Of a stretch of DNA of 64,000 nt, positions 38,808-47,839 are shown piece after piece; position 1 is the stretch's first letter, and every line of letters begins with the position of its first letter. Below the pieces are notes generated by a model that was not told the DNA's origin, made no database searches, and saw only the letters and a program-made list of their open reading frames with translations. The position numbers and the translations under genes are program-made. Source of the stretch: Clostridioides mangenotii TR (GTDB taxonomy: Bacteria; Bacillota; Clostridia; Peptostreptococcales; Peptostreptococcaceae); assembly GCF_000498755.1 (NCBI RefSeq), contig NZ_AXUS01000009.1, positions 1 through 64,000 on the forward strand, given 5' to 3'.

Positions 38808-38830
38808 ATTTACCCTCCTTTCAAATATTA

Positions 38831-38877
38831 GTTAGACGACTAACAGATATTATACTTTATCTAAACTATTTCGTCAA
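38831..38877 (-). promoter_or_regulatory. marR promoter with overlapping operator
   Basis: On the minus strand TTGACG (38877-38872), a 17-base spacer and TATAAT (38854-38849) form a near-consensus sigma-A promoter. The palindrome GTTAGTCGTCTAAC (38844-38831) lies right after the -10, where bound repressor would block the polymerase. Confidence 0.82.
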
Positions 38878-38955
38878 TATTTCTATATTAATTTAAATAA
38901 AAAATTTAAAATTTAGCTTTTTTTAAGTTTTCATGTTAAAAGAAAACGTTTTATT

Positions 38956-38969
38956 ATTAGCTGACTAAC
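38956..38969. promoter_or_regulatory. Second copy of the MarR-type palindrome
   Basis: ATTAGCTGACTAAC closely matches the operator at 38831-38844 (GTTAGACGACTAAC) and lies ~120 bases upstream of it, just beyond the carbonic anhydrase terminator. It could be an auxiliary operator. Confidence 0.45.
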
Positions 38970-38973
38970 AAAT

Positions 38974-39020
38974 AATAACAGGCTAAAAACATATATATTC
39001 GATGTTTTTAGCCTGTTATT
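38974..39020 (-). terminator. Terminator of the carbonic anhydrase gene
   Basis: Perfect 19-bp stem (AATAACAGGCTAAAAACAT with its complement) and 9-nt loop, ~33 bases after the stop at 39053. Confidence 0.8.
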
Positions 39021-39052
39021 TTATTGTTCTATTATTTTATTCTTTTGTTTTT

Positions 39053-39613
39053 TTATTCGTAACCATTTACTATTACATCTATTTTACCAGTTTCTGGCGA
39101 CATAAGCAGTCCATGTACTACTACATTTTTAGGTACTAATGGATGATTTTTTATAAGATTGACACAATCATCAACTGATTCTTCTGCTGAGTCAAATCCA
39201 TGAAGCCACTTTCTAATATTTATCCCAGAATTATAAAGCGTGTCTATAACATCTTGTGATATACCTTTTTCAATCAGTTTGTCTACAACGCTATCTACAT
39301 CTACCCTACACATTCCGCAACTGTGGTGCCCTACAACCATTATTTCATCAACGCCAAATTCACAGATAGCTACAATTATACTTCTAGTCATACTTCCAAA
39401 TGGGTGAGTTATAGTCGCACCAGCATTTTTTATAATTTTAGCATCACCATTTCTTAAATTCATCGCCTCTGGTAGTAAACTAGTTAGTCTTGTATCCATA
39501 CATGATAAAACCAATAATTTTTTATTTGGATTTTTTGAAGTAGCATAATCTACATACTTTTTATTATTTACAAAATCCTTATTAAACTCTAATATTTGAT
39601 CTAATTTTCTCAT
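39053..39613 (-). CDS. Beta-class carbonic anhydrase
   Basis: 186-residue cytosolic zinc enzyme interconverting CO2 and bicarbonate. The ligands are in LVLSCMDTRLT (Cys, Asp-Arg dyad) and HHSCGMC (His, Cys). KNAGATITHPFGS and the C-terminal VHGLLMSPETGKIDVIVNGY are typical of the short clostridial members. Monocistronic, RBS AGGTG before ATG 39613. Confidence 0.92.
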   Translation of the reverse strand: MRKLDQILEFNKDFVNNKKYVDYATSKNPNKKLLVLSCMDTRLTSLLPEAMNLRNGDAKIIKNAGATITHPFGSMTRSIIVAICEFGVDEIMVVGHHSCGMCRVDVDSVVDKLIEKGISQDVIDTLYNSGINIRKWLHGFDSAEESVDDCVNLIKNHPLVPKNVVVHGLLMSPETGKIDVIVNGYE

Positions 39614-39690
39614 ATCACACCTACTTTAAAAAATTAATTGCTTTAAGATAAATATTTATACTCAAAAGCAAATAATAGAATCATATTTAT

Positions 39691-40581
39691 TTATTTTATA
39701 TTTTTTAAAAATTTTAAAATACTACTTGTAGTAATATCTAATTGTTTTTCTTGACTTACTATAGCTTCATTATCACCCTTTTGTTCACCATAATCAGCAA
39801 ATTGAGAGTGATTTGCCCCTTCAATCTCTACATAAGTAGTGTCATCTGGAAGGTTTGCTTTCGCGTTTATTAAGTTTTCAAAATTTAAAACGCCATCCTT
39901 ACTTCCCCAGATTGAAAGTACATCTTTGCCTAAATCCTTAAGTTCATCTCCCATTGGATAAGAAGCTAATAGAACAACACCATCTACATTATTGTTATTT
40001 TTCGCAAATTTAGCAGCCATAGTTCCTCCAAGAGAATGGCCCCCCACTATCCAAGTATCAATGCTCTGGTATTTATCTATAACTTTGTCTCCTTTATTTA
40101 TAGATAATGTCGCTAAATTTAGGGGCATTGGAACGATGACAACTTGATATCCTTTTTCGGCTATTGCTTTACATAGAGGTGCATATGCCTCTGGTTCAAT
40201 TTTAGCCCCAGGATAGAATATAAAACCTTTAGTCGGAGTCTTTCCTATTGGTGAAAATGATATGAATTTGTTAACTGAGACTTCAACATTTTTATCACTG
40301 ACTAGAGCTTCTTCAGCTAACATCTGTGGTTTATATGTAATATTGGCCCATATGACAAATACAATAATTGCCATAACTAGAATTGCTGATAAGCCTATCA
40401 TGACTTTTTTCATAATAGTAGTCTTTATACCATTATCTCCATCATTTTTATTATTGTTAGTTTTATTACTTTTATTATTTTTATCATCCTCTAAATCGTA
40501 GAGTAATGGCTTTTCCAACTCCATAGTTATACTAAATGTATCATATTTTTTCTTACTCTTTGCTTTAACATCTTTCCCCAT
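39691..40581 (-). CDS. Membrane-anchored alpha/beta hydrolase
   Basis: 296 residues from ATG 40581, chosen because GGAGGT lies just upstream (an in-frame TTG at 40596 does not). A polar Lys/Asn-rich tail precedes one helix (~residues 62-82). The hydrolase domain (PF12695-like) has the nucleophile elbow GGHSLGGTMAAKFA, the acid in SIWGSKDGVLN and the His in EGANHSQFADYG. All triad residues are visible. Substrate unknown. Confidence 0.87.
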   Translation of the reverse strand: MGKDVKAKSKKKYDTFSITMELEKPLLYDLEDDKNNKSNKTNNNKNDGDNGIKTTIMKKVMIGLSAILVMAIIVFVIWANITYKPQMLAEEALVSDKNVEVSVNKFISFSPIGKTPTKGFIFYPGAKIEPEAYAPLCKAIAEKGYQVVIVPMPLNLATLSINKGDKVIDKYQSIDTWIVGGHSLGGTMAAKFAKNNNNVDGVVLLASYPMGDELKDLGKDVLSIWGSKDGVLNFENLINAKANLPDDTTYVEIEGANHSQFADYGEQKGDNEAIVSQEKQLDITTSSILKFLKNIK

Positions 40582-40735
40582 TAATTTTACCTCCAAAACT
40601 GTTGAATACTATTATAGTTTAACGTAACTAAAATATTTTTTCAACTTACGAAAAAACTAGAACTTCAATCCTTTTTTATAATAATCATTGTTATTATATC
40701 TATATACACAAGTATACAATAAATTACCAAACAAT

Positions 40736-40770
40736 AAAGTCATATATTTTTATTAAAAATATATGACTTT
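40736..40770 (-). terminator. Terminator of asrABC
   Basis: AAAGTCATATATTTTTA pairs with TAAAAATATATGACTTT directly after the asrC stop on the minus strand. Confidence 0.8.
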
Positions 40771-40782
40771 ATATTAATTAAA

Positions 40783-41760
40783 TTAATACTTAATTCCACT
40801 CCAATATATATTATCATTCATATGTGTAATTTCTGTGAACTTTACATCTTCTAAAGCATATTTTTTAAATTCCATAAAGCCAGTTCTATCTATAATATAT
40901 CCTATGTGCTCTTTTCCATTAGGAGCATCCTTTGCAATATATTCTTTAACATATTTGTAAGTATTAAGTATTATTTTTATTATATTTTCTTCGTCAACCC
41001 ATTTAAGCCAATCTTCTGCGAGTCTAGGATTTTTCTTTCCAGTTCTTCCCATTATAACTAATCTATAGTATTTATTTTTGCTTCTAGTCCATGCAGAGGT
41101 TGGGCAGTTTAAAACACATTCTCCACATCCAATACAAGTTTCTTCGTTTCTAACCACTTTGTTATTTTCAATTTTAAGAGCTCCTACTGATACCTTTTTA
41201 CATTTTTTAACACAAGCACCACAATTTACACATCTATCCATATCGTAAACCGGAAGTGCCATTCCTATTATACCAAAATCGTTTAATCTGGCTTTTATAC
41301 AGTCATTTGGACATCCAGTTAAGGCTACCTTAAAATGTAGATCATTTGGAAATACTGCTTTTTCGATCCTCTTAGCAAACTCTGTTGTATCGTACTGTGC
41401 CTTTGGACAGGCTTTGTTTCCAACACATGCTGCTATATTTCTAGTTCCAGCTGCTGGATATCCTTCCCCTCTCTCCGCTTGATTTATATCCATTTTATCT
41501 ATAACAGGTTGAATTAGTTTATTTACTTCTTCCATATCTTCCATCTTTATACCAAGTATTTCAAATCCCTGTCTTGTAGTCAAATGAATTCTACCATCTC
41601 CGTACTCTGTAGAAATCTTTGAAACTACACTTAAACTTTCCGAATCTACTAATCCCCCTGGAACTCTAACCCTTAAAGAAGTCATATATTTATTCTTGGT
41701 TATTCTATAAGCATTTTTCATTACTTTTCTTGTATTTAAATCTCTAATCATTATTTTCAC
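40783..41760 (-). CDS. asrC: Anaerobic sulfite reductase subunit C
   Basis: 325-residue siroheme/4Fe-4S catalytic subunit that reduces sulfite to sulfide. The N-terminal ferredoxin-like half domain has RLTTRQGFEILG-type residues. The siroheme-Fe4S site is formed by CVGNKACPKA and LTGCPNDC. Two ferredoxin clusters follow, CVNCGACVKKC and CIGCGECVLNCP (residues ~175-220). It is last in the operon, two bases after asrB. Confidence 0.95.
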   Translation of the reverse strand: MKIMIRDLNTRKVMKNAYRITKNKYMTSLRVRVPGGLVDSESLSVVSKISTEYGDGRIHLTTRQGFEILGIKMEDMEEVNKLIQPVIDKMDINQAERGEGYPAAGTRNIAACVGNKACPKAQYDTTEFAKRIEKAVFPNDLHFKVALTGCPNDCIKARLNDFGIIGMALPVYDMDRCVNCGACVKKCKKVSVGALKIENNKVVRNEETCIGCGECVLNCPTSAWTRSKNKYYRLVIMGRTGKKNPRLAEDWLKWVDEENIIKIILNTYKYVKEYIAKDAPNGKEHIGYIIDRTGFMEFKKYALEDVKFTEITHMNDNIYWSGIKY

Positions 41761-41762
41761 CT

Positions 41763-42557
41763 CTAATCCACTAAATTTTTTGCTTCAGCATAATTAAACA
41801 CAGGTCCATCTATGCAAATGTATTTGTCGTCAATTTTACAGTGTCCACACTTTCCTAGACCACAACACATCTTTCTTTCATATGAAACCCAAATATTTTC
41901 TTCTGCTATACCACGTTTCTTTGCTTCAGCTATTGCAAACTTCATCATAATCGGAGGCCCGACTATTACTGCTGAGACATTATCGATATCTTTTATCTCA
42001 AGTTCCGGTATATACTTAGTTACTAGGCCTACATTCCCTGTGTAATCTTCTCTAGCTCCATCTACAGTTACAAGCACATCTAACTTATCAGCCCATTTTT
42101 TTAAATCGTCCTTAAATAGCACATCCTCTGGAGATCTAAATCCTGATATTAAATTTAATTTTTCACATGTGTTTACATTGTTGTAAAAATGTTCAACAAT
42201 ACCTCTAACTGGTGCTAAAGCGCTTCCACCCGAAACTATAATAAGTTCTCTTCCTTTATATAGATTCACATCAAATCCATTTCCGTACGGTCCCCTTACA
42301 AACAAACTATCGCCGATCTTATAGTTGTATAGTTCCTTAGTTACTTTTCCTACATTTCTAATTGTAAAGTCTATATACTCGTCTGTAAAACCACATACTG
42401 ATATTGGACTTTCTCCGAATTTTGGTATTGATATTTCGTAAAATTGACCAGGAAGTACCTTATCTGAATTCTTCTCTACTCTAAAAGTCCACTCTTTCTC
42501 TGTATGCTTTATTATGTCAAGAATCTTTGCTTTCTCAGGGATATATTTATTTTCCAT
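41763..42557 (-). CDS. asrB: Anaerobic sulfite reductase subunit B
   Basis: 264-residue flavin/NAD(P)H-binding electron-transfer subunit of the ferredoxin reductase type. FAD region RGPYGNGF, nucleotide-binding IIVSGGSALAPVRGIVEHF, and the C-terminal 2Fe-2S-type motif CCGLGKCGHC are present. It passes electrons from NADH toward AsrC. One base separates it from asrA. Confidence 0.94.
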   Translation of the reverse strand: MENKYIPEKAKILDIIKHTEKEWTFRVEKNSDKVLPGQFYEISIPKFGESPISVCGFTDEYIDFTIRNVGKVTKELYNYKIGDSLFVRGPYGNGFDVNLYKGRELIIVSGGSALAPVRGIVEHFYNNVNTCEKLNLISGFRSPEDVLFKDDLKKWADKLDVLVTVDGAREDYTGNVGLVTKYIPELEIKDIDNVSAVIVGPPIMMKFAIAEAKKRGIAEENIWVSYERKMCCGLGKCGHCKIDDKYICIDGPVFNYAEAKNLVD

Positions 42558-42558
42558 A

Positions 42559-43566
42559 CTATTTACCTCCTCTTTCTTTTTCGATTTTGTCTATTTTCTC
42601 AACACAACTTGAGAACGATATATACTCTGGACAGGCATCATCGCATCTTCCACAGCCAACACACATGTTATAACCAAATCTACTTTTAAAGTCGTTTATT
42701 TTATGCATAACTTTGAATCTCATTCTGTCCCCTTGACCAGTTCTAAATGAATGACCTCCAGCTATATCAGTATATCCTTCTACTTGACAAGAAGCCCAAA
42801 CTCTTCTTCTTTCACCAGCATTTTGGTTTTCTTTGTAAAAAATATCTTGCATTGTAAAGCAAGTGCACGTAGGACAGACAAAGTTACATCTTCCGCACCC
42901 TATACATCTCTTGTCGTACTCTTCCCAAAGTGAATCACTTTTTATAGCTTCTACATCTATATTTTGAGGGACTTCGATAGATATCTTGTTTTCTTTCACA
43001 AAATCCATCTCAAAATCAACTTTTTCACCGTTAAAAACTTCTAGATCTTTATCTTTAATATCCAAGTATATAAAATCATTATCTAAATTCATCCCTATTG
43101 AATAATCTTCAGTTTTATTTGATCCCATACTTGCGCAGAAACAGTTTCTAAAACTCTCTTTGCATCCTATTAAAACAAACTTTACTTTATCTCTAATTCT
43201 CTTGTAGAAATAATCTTCTTCATTGCCGTTATTAAGGTAAATTTGATCAATTCTTTTAACTCCATGAATATCACACGATCTCATAAATACAAGTAACTTC
43301 TTATCATCTGTATTGGATTCATTATACTGATCTTCAGTAAAATAAAAAAGAATCTGGTTAATAGGTAAAATCGTCTCCTTAGGAGAATAGTTTGACTTCC
43401 TTTCAAACTCAATCTCATCAAATCTCTCTATCTCACTGTAAGATATAAGATCAGTGTCAGAACAAGTGCCTTTAAATGGCTTTACAGTCGGTGCAAATAT
43501 TTTATACTCTTTGCTCAGTTCTTCTAATGCACGATCTAATTCAGTTGTATCTATTTTTATCTTCAT
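42559..43566 (-). CDS. asrA: Anaerobic sulfite reductase subunit A
   Basis: ~335-residue Fe-S subunit with two 4Fe-4S clusters, CIGCGRCNFVCPTCTCF (~residue 220) and CVGCGRCDDACPEY (~residue 302). ATG 43566 is chosen over the in-frame TTG at 43572 because of the spacing to GGGGTGG. It is first in asrABC, behind a Crp/Fnr-type site placed as for class II activation. Confidence 0.94.
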   Translation of the reverse strand: MKIKIDTTELDRALEELSKEYKIFAPTVKPFKGTCSDTDLISYSEIERFDEIEFERKSNYSPKETILPINQILFYFTEDQYNESNTDDKKLLVFMRSCDIHGVKRIDQIYLNNGNEEDYFYKRIRDKVKFVLIGCKESFRNCFCASMGSNKTEDYSIGMNLDNDFIYLDIKDKDLEVFNGEKVDFEMDFVKENKISIEVPQNIDVEAIKSDSLWEEYDKRCIGCGRCNFVCPTCTCFTMQDIFYKENQNAGERRRVWASCQVEGYTDIAGGHSFRTGQGDRMRFKVMHKINDFKSRFGYNMCVGCGRCDDACPEYISFSSCVEKIDKIEKERGGK

Positions 43567-43603
43567 AATCAACCACCCCTTCTCATTTAATATCTATATT
43601 GTT

Positions 43604-43653
43604 AAATAAAATTTTATCATTCTCTTAAGTTTATTTCTGTGATTAATATCACA
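43604..43653 (-). promoter_or_regulatory. Crp/Fnr site and -10 element of asrABC
   Basis: TGTGATTAATATCACA at 43638-43653 is a perfect palindrome matching the TGTGA-N6-TCACA consensus. On the minus strand a TAAAAT -10 lies at 43616-43611. With a start near 43604 the site is centred at about -41.5, the class II activator position. There is no good -35, as expected for an activated promoter. Confidence 0.75.
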
Positions 43654-43713
43654 TGCTATAAAATAACTTTAAAAGCTCCCTATATTTGCGAAACTGAATA
43701 AGTACAAAAATTA

Positions 43714-43764
43714 AAAAGTAGTATCTCTTAAATGTATTACACATCATTAAGATACTACTCTTTT
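43714..43764 (-). terminator. Terminator of the Crp/Fnr gene
   Basis: AAAAGTAGTATCT pairs with AGATACTACTCTTTT, separating the regulator at 43846-44535 from asrA. Confidence 0.82.
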
Positions 43765-43845
43765 AAAACACCCTATTATTTAACATAGTAATTTATATGT
43801 TATTTAACATATTATCAATGTAATAAATTTTCTATCTATTACAAA

Positions 43846-44535
43846 CTATTCCTTAAAATACTTGACCAACTTATCAGCTTTAACGTAAATCTGTTTGCCT
43901 TCAAACCTTACTAAATTATTTTCTTGAAGCGTCTTCATCGCTCTTGATAAAGTCTCCCTCTTTGTTCCAAGCATATCGGCTAAATATGTAATCGTGATAT
44001 TTAGATTTAGAAAAGTCCACTCTCCATCTTCAATTCCAAACTCTCTGCTCAACCTACATAGTTTTGCAGCAAGCTTCTTATCTACCCTAAGAGATATAGA
44101 ATTTTTTAATTGTCTGTAAAGTCTTCTCATTCTTTTTTCAGTGTAATTAAATACATTGGCAGTTAGTTTAAAATCTTTCTTCATCATACCTTCAAAATCT
44201 TTTATACTTATATCTGCTACTAGTGATTTTTCAAATGCTTCGCAAGTTACTGTAGATGTATGTTTCTCTTCAAACGATATCTCATTTATTAAATCTCCAC
44301 TGTTTAGAATAAAAATTATTTTGAGTTCTCCATCCTCACTCATCTTCGATATAGACGCCTTTCCATCTATAAGAACATATACTTTATCTACTTCTTCTTT
44401 TTCATGTATTATTGTCTGCTTTTTTCTGTATGTTTTTAATTGCGCTAACTCTAAAAATTTATTTTTTGTATACGTACTTGTATTCTTTAAAAATACAATT
44501 TTATCAATATCGTTCATACTCAGTTTATCCAACAA
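43846..44535 (-). CDS. Crp/Fnr-family regulator, probable asrABC activator
   Basis: 229 residues: cNMP-binding-like domain (VYVLIDGKASISKMSEDGELK, GDLINEISFEEKHTS) and HTH_Crp with ITYLADMLGTKRETLSRAMKTL. The ETLSR recognition helix resembles that of Crp/Fnr proteins that read TGTGA. There is no Fnr-like N-terminal Cys set. It is encoded directly upstream of asrABC on the same strand, with a matching site at the asrA promoter. Confidence 0.9.
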   Translation of the reverse strand: MLDKLSMNDIDKIVFLKNTSTYTKNKFLELAQLKTYRKKQTIIHEKEEVDKVYVLIDGKASISKMSEDGELKIIFILNSGDLINEISFEEKHTSTVTCEAFEKSLVADISIKDFEGMMKKDFKLTANVFNYTEKRMRRLYRQLKNSISLRVDKKLAAKLCRLSREFGIEDGEWTFLNLNITITYLADMLGTKRETLSRAMKTLQENNLVRFEGKQIYVKADKLVKYFKE

Positions 44536-44594
44536 GCATCACCCAACTTTATATAATAATTGACTATTTGGTTTCATTAACAAAATTTCTTCTT

Positions 44595-45158
44595 CTATTC
44601 AAATGAGTTCATAAGCTCTTCAAACTTATCTATATCACCTATTACTAGTTTTTCAAAGCCTTTATCTTCTACATCCACTATCCACTGCTTATCTTCTCGG
44701 TTCAATTTAATTGTTCCTTCACGCTCAGTAACTTTTGCATTTTTTATTTTTTTAATAAATAGCTTATTTATATCACTTTCTACATCATTATTGCCATTTA
44801 AATAATCTTTTAACGACTCTTTAAAAATCTTAATAGTTAAATCTGCAAAATCAACTCCAGCTAGTTTAACTTTAACCGTAGCTGTGTCACCATCCACTTT
44901 CTCAGACAATACTTCTACTTTTATATTTTTAAGGGCGTCAACCATAACTTCTTGAAATTCAGCTTCTTGCTCTGGCGTCATTTCTTCATCATCAAAGTTC
45001 ATAAAATCTTCTATATCCTCATAAAAATCATTTTCTGATATTTGATCGAAGAATTCCTCTGTTGCTTTAGTAGGTGTTTGCCTTATACATCCGACAAATA
45101 CCAGAGCAATACTTAAAAATACTGTAAGTAATGCTACTAACTTTAAATTTTTTTTCAT
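44595..45158 (-). CDS. Putative lipoprotein with NTF2-like (DUF4878/DUF5105-type) domain
   Basis: 187-residue exported lipoprotein; the lipobox is VFVGC. The mature part begins TPTKATEEFFDQI, as in DUF4878/DUF5105 lipoproteins, then an acidic stretch and IKLNREDKQWIVDV near the end. It lies 59 bases upstream of the Crp/Fnr gene on the same strand, so they may be co-transcribed. Function unknown; the family assignment is approximate. Confidence 0.75.
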   Translation of the reverse strand: MKKNLKLVALLTVFLSIALVFVGCIRQTPTKATEEFFDQISENDFYEDIEDFMNFDDEEMTPEQEAEFQEVMVDALKNIKVEVLSEKVDGDTATVKVKLAGVDFADLTIKIFKESLKDYLNGNNDVESDINKLFIKKIKNAKVTEREGTIKLNREDKQWIVDVEDKGFEKLVIGDIDKFEELMNSFE

Positions 45159-45263
45159 AACAATATTCCCCCACCTTAATGATTGTTTTCCTCATATAAA
45201 TTTTCCCAAATCAATGCAACTTTGTCAATATATTATAAAATTCAATACTTTTTTGCTTTAAAA

Positions 45264-45327
45264 TAGGGATGTCCTATAATAAAACTATATTCTTAAAGCA
45301 ATATAGATTTATTATAGGACACCCCTA
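45264..45327. repeat. Long inverted repeat after the rhodanese gene
   Basis: Arms GGGATGTCCTATAATAAAAC and its near-exact complement, continuing to ~24 bp, with a 10-nt loop. It is ~30 bases past the rhodanese stop and probably ends that transcript, though the T-run is weak (TATTTT). Confidence 0.65.
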
Positions 45328-45355
45328 TAAATTTAACTAATCTACTTTATAACCG

Positions 45356-45655
45356 CTAAATCTCGTTATCAATGCCGTTTTTTAGATTATAAAGATATCT
45401 AAAACCCAAATCGTACAAAATATTACATGCTGTCACACTTCTATACCCGTGGTAACAGTACACTATAATTACTTTATCTTTATAGGCTTCAATTATATCT
45501 ATATCATGATATAAGTCTTGTAATGGAATATTTACTGAGTTTTTTAATTTTTTGATATTGAAATCTTCACTCGACCTTACGTCTAACAATAAAATATCCT
45601 TTTTTGAATTTATCATATCCTTTAGCTGTTTAAAATTTATCTCCTTATAGATCAC
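45356..45655 (-). CDS. Rhodanese-like domain protein
   Basis: 99-residue single-domain sulfurtransferase fold. GTG start at 45655 with GGGGGTGG upstream. It has LLLDVRSSEDFNIKKLKNS near the N-terminus and the active-site loop VYCYHGYRS with the catalytic Cys. Likely handles sulfane sulfur; proximity to asrABC fits sulfur metabolism but is not proof. Confidence 0.88.
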   Translation of the reverse strand: MIYKEINFKQLKDMINSKKDILLLDVRSSEDFNIKKLKNSVNIPLQDLYHDIDIIEAYKDKVIIVYCYHGYRSVTACNILYDLGFRYLYNLKNGIDNEI

Positions 45656-45764
45656 TCTACCACCCCCAAAGTTGCAAAATTAGATACGCTATAAACATAC
45701 CCAATATATACACAAATAATCTTTTAACAATTATCGTGTATATTTACATGTATGTTCACAAAAC

Positions 45765-45816
45765 AAAAAATGTGTGCCCTTTAAACAAGTATATTTAAAT
45801 AATGACACACATTTTA
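45765..45816 (-). terminator. Terminator of the ku-ligD operon
   Basis: AAAATGTGTG pairs with CACACATTTT around a ~29-nt loop; the minus strand continues TTGTTTTG after the stem. Confidence 0.7.
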
Positions 45817-45869
45817 AACTATTATTTTATTATATATTTTTAGTTCAAGTTTCTACTTACAAACCACCC

Positions 45870-46811
45870 TTATTGCTTTTCTCTACATTCTATTGGCAAT
45901 TTATCTTCTCTAATACCTTTTAAAACTGGTTGTCTTAATGCTCCTTTATCGTTTGGCATGTATTCTACGGTCGCAACTAACGTAGGTTCTAGCCAAACAG
46001 CATTCTCATTTCCTTCTGGAACATGTGGTATCGTTGGACTAGAAGCTATCTTATAATTATATTGTTCTAATTTACTCAAACTTACTCCTAGAGTAACATG
46101 ACCTTTATAAGCTAATTTTCCATCATTTCCATATTGTGCGATAACTAAACTAGCCATATTATTTTCTTTTAATATATAACCGCAAACTACAAAATCCATA
46201 TCTTCTAAGAATTTAATCTTTATCCAATCCTTAGATCTTTTATCAAATAAATACTTACTACCTTTTAATTTTGCAACAATGCCTTCTAACTTCTGCTGTT
46301 TAGCAAGTTCAAATAGTTTTACTCCGTTATTTTCTATATACCTAGATATCGCAATTCTATCGTTTTCTTTTACTGTCTTCTCTAAAATTTTCTTACGTTT
46401 TATTAAATCTAAATCTGTTGTTAGTTCTCCGTCTATATATATTATGTCGTAGGCTACAAAACTAGCAGGATGTTGCTTGTAAGCTAATCTAATTTTAAAC
46501 GGATCACTCATCATTGATCTTCTTTGTATATCAAAGAAATCTGGTACTCCGTTCTTTGATACAATTAATTCTCCATCTAATATGCACTTTTTCTTTACTT
46601 GTTTGTGAATCTCATTTAACTCAGGGAAACGCGGCAACAATTTAAAATCTCTCTTATTTATTAATTCCGAACTATTATTTTCTGGATCTAAATATGCAAT
46701 ACAACGTATACCATCAAGTTTAAGTTCAAATATATAGTCTGGAGAATCAAATGCTTTTTTCAACTCTGAAATTAGCATGGGTCTTATGCCTTTTTTATCG
46801 AATAAATCCAT
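45870..46811 (-). CDS. ligD: LigD-type ATP-dependent DNA ligase (ligase domain only)
   Basis: 313-residue NHEJ ligase. Motif I is ELKLDGIR with catalytic Lys31; CILDGELIVSKNG is motif III; VAYDIIYIDGE and LEGIVAKLKGSKY are motifs IIIa/IV; DWIKIKF is motif V; and an OB-fold ends LRQPVLKGIRED. The polymerase and phosphoesterase domains of mycobacterial LigD are absent. ATG follows the ku stop directly (TAAATG), so the two are coupled. Three decayed relatives occur further right. Confidence 0.93.
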   Translation of the reverse strand: MDLFDKKGIRPMLISELKKAFDSPDYIFELKLDGIRCIAYLDPENNSSELINKRDFKLLPRFPELNEIHKQVKKKCILDGELIVSKNGVPDFFDIQRRSMMSDPFKIRLAYKQHPASFVAYDIIYIDGELTTDLDLIKRKKILEKTVKENDRIAISRYIENNGVKLFELAKQQKLEGIVAKLKGSKYLFDKRSKDWIKIKFLEDMDFVVCGYILKENNMASLVIAQYGNDGKLAYKGHVTLGVSLSKLEQYNYKIASSPTIPHVPEGNENAVWLEPTLVATVEYMPNDKGALRQPVLKGIREDKLPIECREKQ

Positions 46812-47597
46812 TTACTTAGTCCCTGTTTTTAAATCGTTGTTCTGAGCCATATCTACAGTCTTTTTAAGCGCTTCCATAAGATCTATTACGTTGTTAGGCT
46901 TATCACTATCCGCAGATATGATCTCTTGGCCTGCAATTTTCTTTTCTATAGCATCTCGTAGACGTTCTTGGTATTCGTCATGGTATGCCGCTATGTCGAA
47001 CTCTTTAGTCATAGATTCTATTAAGCTATTTGCCATATCTAACTCTGACTTTTCTACTTGCGCTTTACCTTTAGATTTAGGCATCTCTTGTACTTCCTCT
47101 GCATAGAACAGTGTCTTTGCGATAAGACCTTCCTTAGTCGGATACAAAACAATAAGCGTTTCATTTGTTCCGAGTACTGTTTTTGCAATTGCAACCTTCT
47201 TTTGTTTTAGCATAGATTGCCTAAACAACTCATATGCCTTCTCTCCACCTATGTCAGGAACTATATAGTAGTTTTTATCGTAGTGTATATTTTCTATTTC
47301 GCTCATTTTTGAAAATTGGATAATGTGGATTGTCTTATCTTTCTTAGTTTTTATCTTTTCTAATTCATCCGATGTTATTGTTACATATTTATCTTTTTCA
47401 AATTCATACCCTTTTATAATGTCTGGTGCTTTAACTTCTTTACCGCAATCTCCACAGAATTTTTTATATTTAATCCTCTGATGTGTGTCTTTACATAACT
47501 GATTAAAATTTATGCTTATATCTCTTGTTGTTTTATACAATCCGCATGGAATATATATCATCCCAACAGATATAGCCGATTTATGTGCTACTGCCAT
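46812..47597 (-). CDS. ku: Bacterial Ku, NHEJ end-binding protein
   Basis: ~261 residues; ATG 47597 has GAGGTG six bases upstream. The Ku core starts SAISVGMIYIPCGLYKTT and contains the KFCGDCGKEV Cys pair, KGYEFEKDKYVTI and EKAYELFRQSMLKQKKVAIAK. The C-terminal tail is Lys-rich. A homodimeric ring threads onto double-strand ends and recruits LigD. In spore-formers this system protects dormant or germinating cells. Confidence 0.93.
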   Translation of the reverse strand: MAVAHKSAISVGMIYIPCGLYKTTRDISINFNQLCKDTHQRIKYKKFCGDCGKEVKAPDIIKGYEFEKDKYVTITSDELEKIKTKKDKTIHIIQFSKMSEIENIHYDKNYYIVPDIGGEKAYELFRQSMLKQKKVAIAKTVLGTNETLIVLYPTKEGLIAKTLFYAEEVQEMPKSKGKAQVEKSELDMANSLIESMTKEFDIAAYHDEYQERLRDAIEKKIAGQEIISADSDKPNNVIDLMEALKKTVDMAQNNDLKTGTK

Positions 47598-47839
47598 ACC
47601 AATCACCTCAAGTTTATATTTTTAGGTTTAGTATATGTAATATCTGTAAATTTACACATAAGAAAAGAGTAGTATTTAATTTGGCGCTTATAGAACTTAA
47701 ACTATAAAAACAACTCATTTATTTAATATAATTACAACACTAGTGTTATCTTATAATTAAATATACAATAATAAATGTTATAATTTATATAACTTTAAAT
47801 TTAATATGAATTGTAAATAATTATAAAGGAGAATAATTA

